The notes beneath the pieces were generated by a model. The model did no database searches and was not told the DNA's origin. It saw only the letters and a program-made list of their open reading frames with translations. A stretch of 64,000 bases of DNA, taken from Galactobacter valiniphilus. GTDB taxonomy: Bacteria > Actinomycetota > Actinomycetes > Actinomycetales > Micrococcaceae. Where the stretch lies: positions 62,001 to 126,000 of the forward strand of contig NZ_QQXK01000006.1 of NCBI RefSeq assembly GCF_003575975.1. The letters run 5' to 3'. Position 1 is the stretch's first letter. Each line of letters begins with the position of its first letter. The position numbers and the translations under genes are program-made. Below, in pieces: positions 60,724 to 64,000 of the stretch.

Positions 60724-61068
60724 ATGACTCTGAACCTCGCGCTCGTCACGATCGACTCGGCGGATCCGATCCGCCTCGGCACGTTTTGGGCGGAGGTGCT
60801 CGGCGCCCGGCTCCAGGAATCCGGAACGGGCGCCTTTGTCATGCTCGGCGAGGGCCAGCCGGGCCTGGCCTTCCAGCTCGTGGACGAGCCGACGCCCGGC
60901 AAGAACAAGCTCCACCTCGACTTCGCCACGAACGACCTGGCGGCGGAGGAGTCCCGGCTCCTGGAGCTGGACGCCGAGAAGATCGGCGAGTACGGGGACG
61001 TCGGCTTCCGCTGGATCACCTTCGCCGACCCGGACGGGAACCTCTTCGACGTGGCCATCGAGAACTAA
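60724..61068 (+). CDS. VOC-family (glyoxalase-like) protein
   Basis: 114 residues, glyoxalase/bleomycin-resistance fold: two beta-alpha-beta3 halves, LALVTIDSADPIRLGTFWAEVLGARL and HLDFATNDLAAEESRLLELDAEKIGEYGD, closing with ITFADPDGNLFDVAI. Metal ligands are uncertain (His at start of HLDFA, Glu near the end). Function unknown. No ribosome site; ATG 60724 follows TAGCGT. Confidence 0.82.
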   Translation: MTLNLALVTIDSADPIRLGTFWAEVLGARLQESGTGAFVMLGEGQPGLAFQLVDEPTPGKNKLHLDFATNDLAAEESRLLELDAEKIGEYGDVGFRWITFADPDGNLFDVAIEN

Positions 61069-61075
61069 GCGCAAG

Positions 61076-61106
61076 GGCCCGCCTCCCCGGGAACGGGAGG
61101 CGGGCC
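61076..61106. terminator. Hairpin between convergent VOC gene and hrpA
   Basis: 12-bp perfect stem GGCCCGCCTCCC, 7-base loop. Confidence 0.7.
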
Positions 61107-61131
61107 GCCGCGCGTGCGCCGGGTGCGGGGC

Positions 61132-64000
61132 TCAGCCCGTCAACCCCTCCTTGATGGCGGCGCGGATGCGCTTGGGGGAGACCGAGTAGGCCGTGCCGAG
61201 CTCCTGGGCGAACAGCGAGACGCGCTGCTCCTCCAGCATCCACTTCACGGGCAGCAGCTTGGCCGGGTGGGCCGCGCCGGCCGGGGTCCGGTCCAGCGCC
61301 GCGTCGTACTCGTCCTCGAGCTCCTGGATGATGTCCAGGCCCTGCAGGTCCTTGGTCAGGGCGCCGGCGATGACCTTGTCGAGGCGGCGCTCCACGGCCG
61401 TCAGGTAGCGCGGCAGATGGGCCAGCTGCGCGTACCCCGTGGAGGCGACGAAGCCCGGGTACACGAGCCCGCGCATCTGCGAGCGCACGTCCTCCACGGT
61501 GTCCTTCAGCGCCTCGCCGCTCATGCCGGAGAGCTTGTTCGTGATCCGCACCGAGGAGGCGAGCACCTTCTCCACGGTCGAGGCGACCGAGAAGACCGTG
61601 TCGATGATCTCGGCGCGCACGAGGTGGAAGAGCGAGGTGAACTCGGACTTCATCATGGGCAGGACGGGCGGGAGCAGCTTGTCGATGCCGGCCCACGTGC
61701 AATCGCGGATGAGCGATTCGACGGTCCCGTGCGGCGACTGGCTGAAGGCCAGCTTTTCCTTGTTGTTGAGGTGATCGAGCACGTAGCGTTGCGGCGAGGG
61801 AACCGTGAGCTGCAGCAGACGGATGACGCCCTTCCGGTGCGCCGCCGCCTGCTCGGCCGGGTTGCGGAAGACCGTGAGGTCCACGCTCTCGCCGCGGTCC
61901 ACGAGGCCCGGATAGGCCGTGATCTGCTGGCCCTTGACGGTCGTGACGACCTTCTCGGGCAGCTTGCCGTGCTCGCCCAGGTCGTCGGGCCACGAGGTCA
62001 GGCCCGTGCGGTGCCAGGGATTGGTTGCCTGCTTGCCGGAGCCCGGCTTGCCCTGCACGACGTCGCGGCCGCCCTGAGCGCCACCGGTGCCCCGGGCGCC
62101 GTTCCCGGCCCCGCGCCCGCCGGTGCCGGCCGGCGAACCCGGCCGCCCGCCGTCGTGCTTCGGGGCGCCCGGCTTCCCTGCCGCCGCGTTGAGCTTCTCG
62201 GCGCTGGTCCCGAGGGAGGCGGCGATGGCGCGGCGGTTCTCGCCGGCCAGCTTGGCCTGCAGGGTCGCGAGGTCGCGCGAGGCGCCGAGCACCTTGCCGC
62301 GCTCGCCGATGACCTCGAAGGAGGGGCGCAGGTGGTCGGGGATGCGGGAGAGGTCCCAGGAGCCGGGCGGGATGACGAGGCCCTTGAGCCGGCGCAGGAC
62401 CAGCTCGAGCGCGGGCAGGAGGTCGTCCGTGGAGGGGTCCGCGTCCTCGGCCAGCGCCGCGACGGCCTGGCGCGCCACGTCGGGTGCGGGCACAAACGAC
62501 TTGCGCACGGCCTTGGGCAGCGACTTGATGAGGGCGGTGACGAGCTCCTCGCGCAGTCCCGGCACGCCCCAGCGGAAGCGCTCGGTGTCGAGCTGGTTGA
62601 GGAAGAGCACGGGCACGCGCACGAACACGCCGTCGGCGGTGGCGCCCGTGGGGTCGAACTCGTAGCGCAGCTCGAGCTGCAGCGAGCCGTGGTTCCACGT
62701 GCGCGGGTACGCGTCGGAGTCCAGCTCGTCGGCGTCGGCCTGCAGCAGTTCCTCCGGGTCGAAGTCGAGCAGCCAGCCGTTGACCGAGCGCTCCTTCTTC
62801 CACCACGCGTCGAAGCTGCGCTCGTCCGTGACGTCCTGCGGCAGGCGGGCGTCGTAGAAGTCGAAGAGGTCCTCGTCGGAGGCGCGCAGATCGCGGCGGC
62901 GCAGGCGGGCCTCGAGCTCGTCGATCTCCTTCAGGCGATCCCGGTTGCGGGCGAAGAAGGCGTGGCGGGTCTGCCAATCGCCCTCCACGAGGGCGTGGCG
63001 GATGAAGAGCTCGCGGGCCAGGCGCGGGTTGATGCGGGAGAGCTGGATGACGCGGTCGGCCACGACGGGCACGCCGAAGACCGTGACCTTCTCGTGGGCC
63101 AGGCACGCTCCCTGGCGGCGGGACCAGTGCGGCTCGGAGAAGGACTTCTTCACGAGGTGCGGGGCGACCTGCTCCACCCAGTCGGGGTCGAAGCTCGCCA
63201 CGGTGCGGGCCCACAGGCGCGAGGTTTCGACCAGCTCGGCGGCCATGGCCCACGTCGGCTTCTTCTTGAAGAGCGCCGAGCCGGGGAAGATCGCGAAGCG
63301 CGTGCCGCGGGCACCCGCGTACTCGCGCTTGCGCTCGTCCCACAGGCCGATGTGGCTCACGAGGCCTGAGAGCAGGGACTGGTGCACGGCGTCGTGCTTG
63401 CCGACGGGGTCCACCTCGCGGCCGGGCACGCGCATGCGCAGCGGCTTGACGATCTGGCGCAGCTGGTTGAAGAGGTCCTGCCACTCGCGCACGCGCAGGT
63501 AGTTGATGAACTCGGACTTGCACAGGCGGCGGAAGGCCGAGGAGGAAAGTTCCTCCTGCTGCTCCTGCAGGTAACGCCACAGGTTCAGATAGCCCGTGAA
63601 GTCGGAGTCCTTGTCCACGAAGCGGGCGTGGAGCTCCTGCGCGCGCTGGCGCTTGCCCGACTCCTCGGTGGGCCGCTCGCGCGGGTCCTGGAGCGAGAGG
63701 CCGGCGGCCAGCACGAGCACCTCGGTGGCGCACTCGCGGCGCCCGGCCTCGAGGATCATGCGGCCCAGGCGCACGTCGACGGGCAGCTGGGAGAGCTCGC
63801 GGCCCGTCTTGGTGATGGCGCCGCGCTTGCCCTCGCCCACGGCGCCGAGCTCGCGCAGCAAGGTGATGCCGTCGTTGACGGCGCGCGACTCCGGCGGCTC
63901 CACAAAGGGGAAGTTCACGACGTCGGCCGGGTGCGCCACGACGCCCATGGAGGACATCTGCAGGATGACCGAGGCGAGGTTGGTGCGCAGGATCTCCGGG
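61132..64000 (-). CDS. hrpA: ATP-dependent RNA helicase HrpA, C-terminal part (5' end off the right edge)
   Basis: 956 codons are present and the frame continues past base 64000 (LRTNLASVILQMSSMG at the edge), so the DEAH helicase core is outside. Visible: HA2 helical-bundle domain (DGITLLRELGAVG... LGRMILEAGR), OB-fold domain (SEFINYLRVREWQDL...), then the long DUF3418 C-terminal region of bacterial HrpA (about 600 residues), interrupted by a Gly/Ala/Arg-rich linker near 62040-62170. Bacterial HrpA resolves collided or stalled ribosomes and processes mRNA. Stop at 61132, 26 bases beyond the hairpin. Confidence 0.93.
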   Translation of the reverse strand, partial: PEILRTNLASVILQMSSMGVVAHPADVVNFPFVEPPESRAVNDGITLLRELGAVGEGKRGAITKTGRELSQLPVDVRLGRMILEAGRRECATEVLVLAAGLSLQDPRERPTEESGKRQRAQELHARFVDKDSDFTGYLNLWRYLQEQQEELSSSAFRRLCKSEFINYLRVREWQDLFNQLRQIVKPLRMRVPGREVDPVGKHDAVHQSLLSGLVSHIGLWDERKREYAGARGTRFAIFPGSALFKKKPTWAMAAELVETSRLWARTVASFDPDWVEQVAPHLVKKSFSEPHWSRRQGACLAHEKVTVFGVPVVADRVIQLSRINPRLARELFIRHALVEGDWQTRHAFFARNRDRLKEIDELEARLRRRDLRASDEDLFDFYDARLPQDVTDERSFDAWWKKERSVNGWLLDFDPEELLQADADELDSDAYPRTWNHGSLQLELRYEFDPTGATADGVFVRVPVLFLNQLDTERFRWGVPGLREELVTALIKSLPKAVRKSFVPAPDVARQAVAALAEDADPSTDDLLPALELVLRRLKGLVIPPGSWDLSRIPDHLRPSFEVIGERGKVLGASRDLATLQAKLAGENRRAIAASLGTSAEKLNAAAGKPGAPKHDGGRPGSPAGTGGRGAGNGARGTGGAQGGRDVVQGKPGSGKQATNPWHRTGLTSWPDDLGEHGKLPEKVVTTVKGQQITAYPGLVDRGESVDLTVFRNPAEQAAAHRKGVIRLLQLTVPSPQRYVLDHLNNKEKLAFSQSPHGTVESLIRDCTWAGIDKLLPPVLPMMKSEFTSLFHLVRAEIIDTVFSVASTVEKVLASSVRITNKLSGMSGEALKDTVEDVRSQMRGLVYPGFVASTGYAQLAHLPRYLTAVERRLDKVIAGALTKDLQGLDIIQELEDEYDAALDRTPAGAAHPAKLLPVKWMLEEQRVSLFAQELGTAYSVSPKRIRAAIKEGLTG

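Noticed and set aside
1-64000. Mobile elements, tRNAs, rRNAs, CRISPR arrays
   Set aside because: No transposase, integrase, target duplication, T-arm (other than in ssrA), or regularly spaced repeat was found.

Overview
The window is about 70% G+C, densely coded, and reads as a chromosomal segment of a high-GC actinobacterium, most likely of the Micrococcaceae (Arthrobacter/Micrococcus/Kocuria relatives). The evidence is a tmRNA tag I read as AESKRTDFALAA, a fused E1/E2 Kgd protein, a SigR/RsrA (mycothiol-type) pair, SepH, the tiny ribosomal protein bL37, DUF4193/DUF3093/DUF3710/DUF3159/DUF5998 proteins and many GTG starts. No phage, insertion sequence, CRISPR array, tRNA or rRNA was seen. 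It looks like core genome with short operons separated by long G+C-rich hairpins.

Layout. (1) 1-7.2 kb: a BlaI-type repressor with an M56 membrane protease (cut by the left edge), divergent from cydA-cydB-cydDC (cytochrome bd oxidase and a fused maturation ABC exporter); three near-identical dyads lie between them. (2) 7.2-16.9 kb: small membrane protein, ParC, a GNAT/acyl-CoA synthetase fusion, DUF5998, an alkaline-phosphatase-superfamily enzyme, SepH and DUF4193. (3) 17-25 kb: DUF3093, dut-DUF3710-OB-fold-DUF3159, two TrkA proteins, an APC permease and a TrmA-like methyltransferase; as I recall, the order matches M. tuberculosis around Rv2688c-Rv2699c. (4) 25-33 kb: aconitase, dxs, DUF402, two unrecognised proteins, an aldo/keto reductase. 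(5) 33-37.7 kb: ftsE-ftsX-M23 peptidase, smpB, ssrA. (6) 37.7-45.7 kb: small membrane proteins, HutD, two CrcB fluoride channels, hisN-rsgA-aroA-DoxX, sigR-rsrA, bL37, an SGNH-like protein. (7) 45.8-52.5 kb: kgd and two CNNM/CorC membrane proteins. (8) 52.6-64 kb: znuA-znuC-znuB with a Zur-type box, zur, an MBL-fold hydrolase, sulfurtransferase, alcohol dehydrogenase, HIT protein, EamA exporter, VOC protein, and HrpA (cut by the right edge).

How parts work together: the BlaI/M56 pair may switch the low-oxygen oxidase; SigR/RsrA is a thiol-stress switch with an autoregulatory promoter visible; Zur probably controls znuACB; FtsEX probably activates the coiled-coil M23 hydrolase next to it; SmpB and tmRNA form the trans-translation system; acnA and kgd serve the TCA cycle.

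The most notable signals are the triple operator between blaI and cydA, a run of start codons preceded at 6-8 nt by a TAnnnT -10 box (leaderless mRNAs), and two promoters matched to two possible starts of sigR. I found no clearly new multi-gene system.
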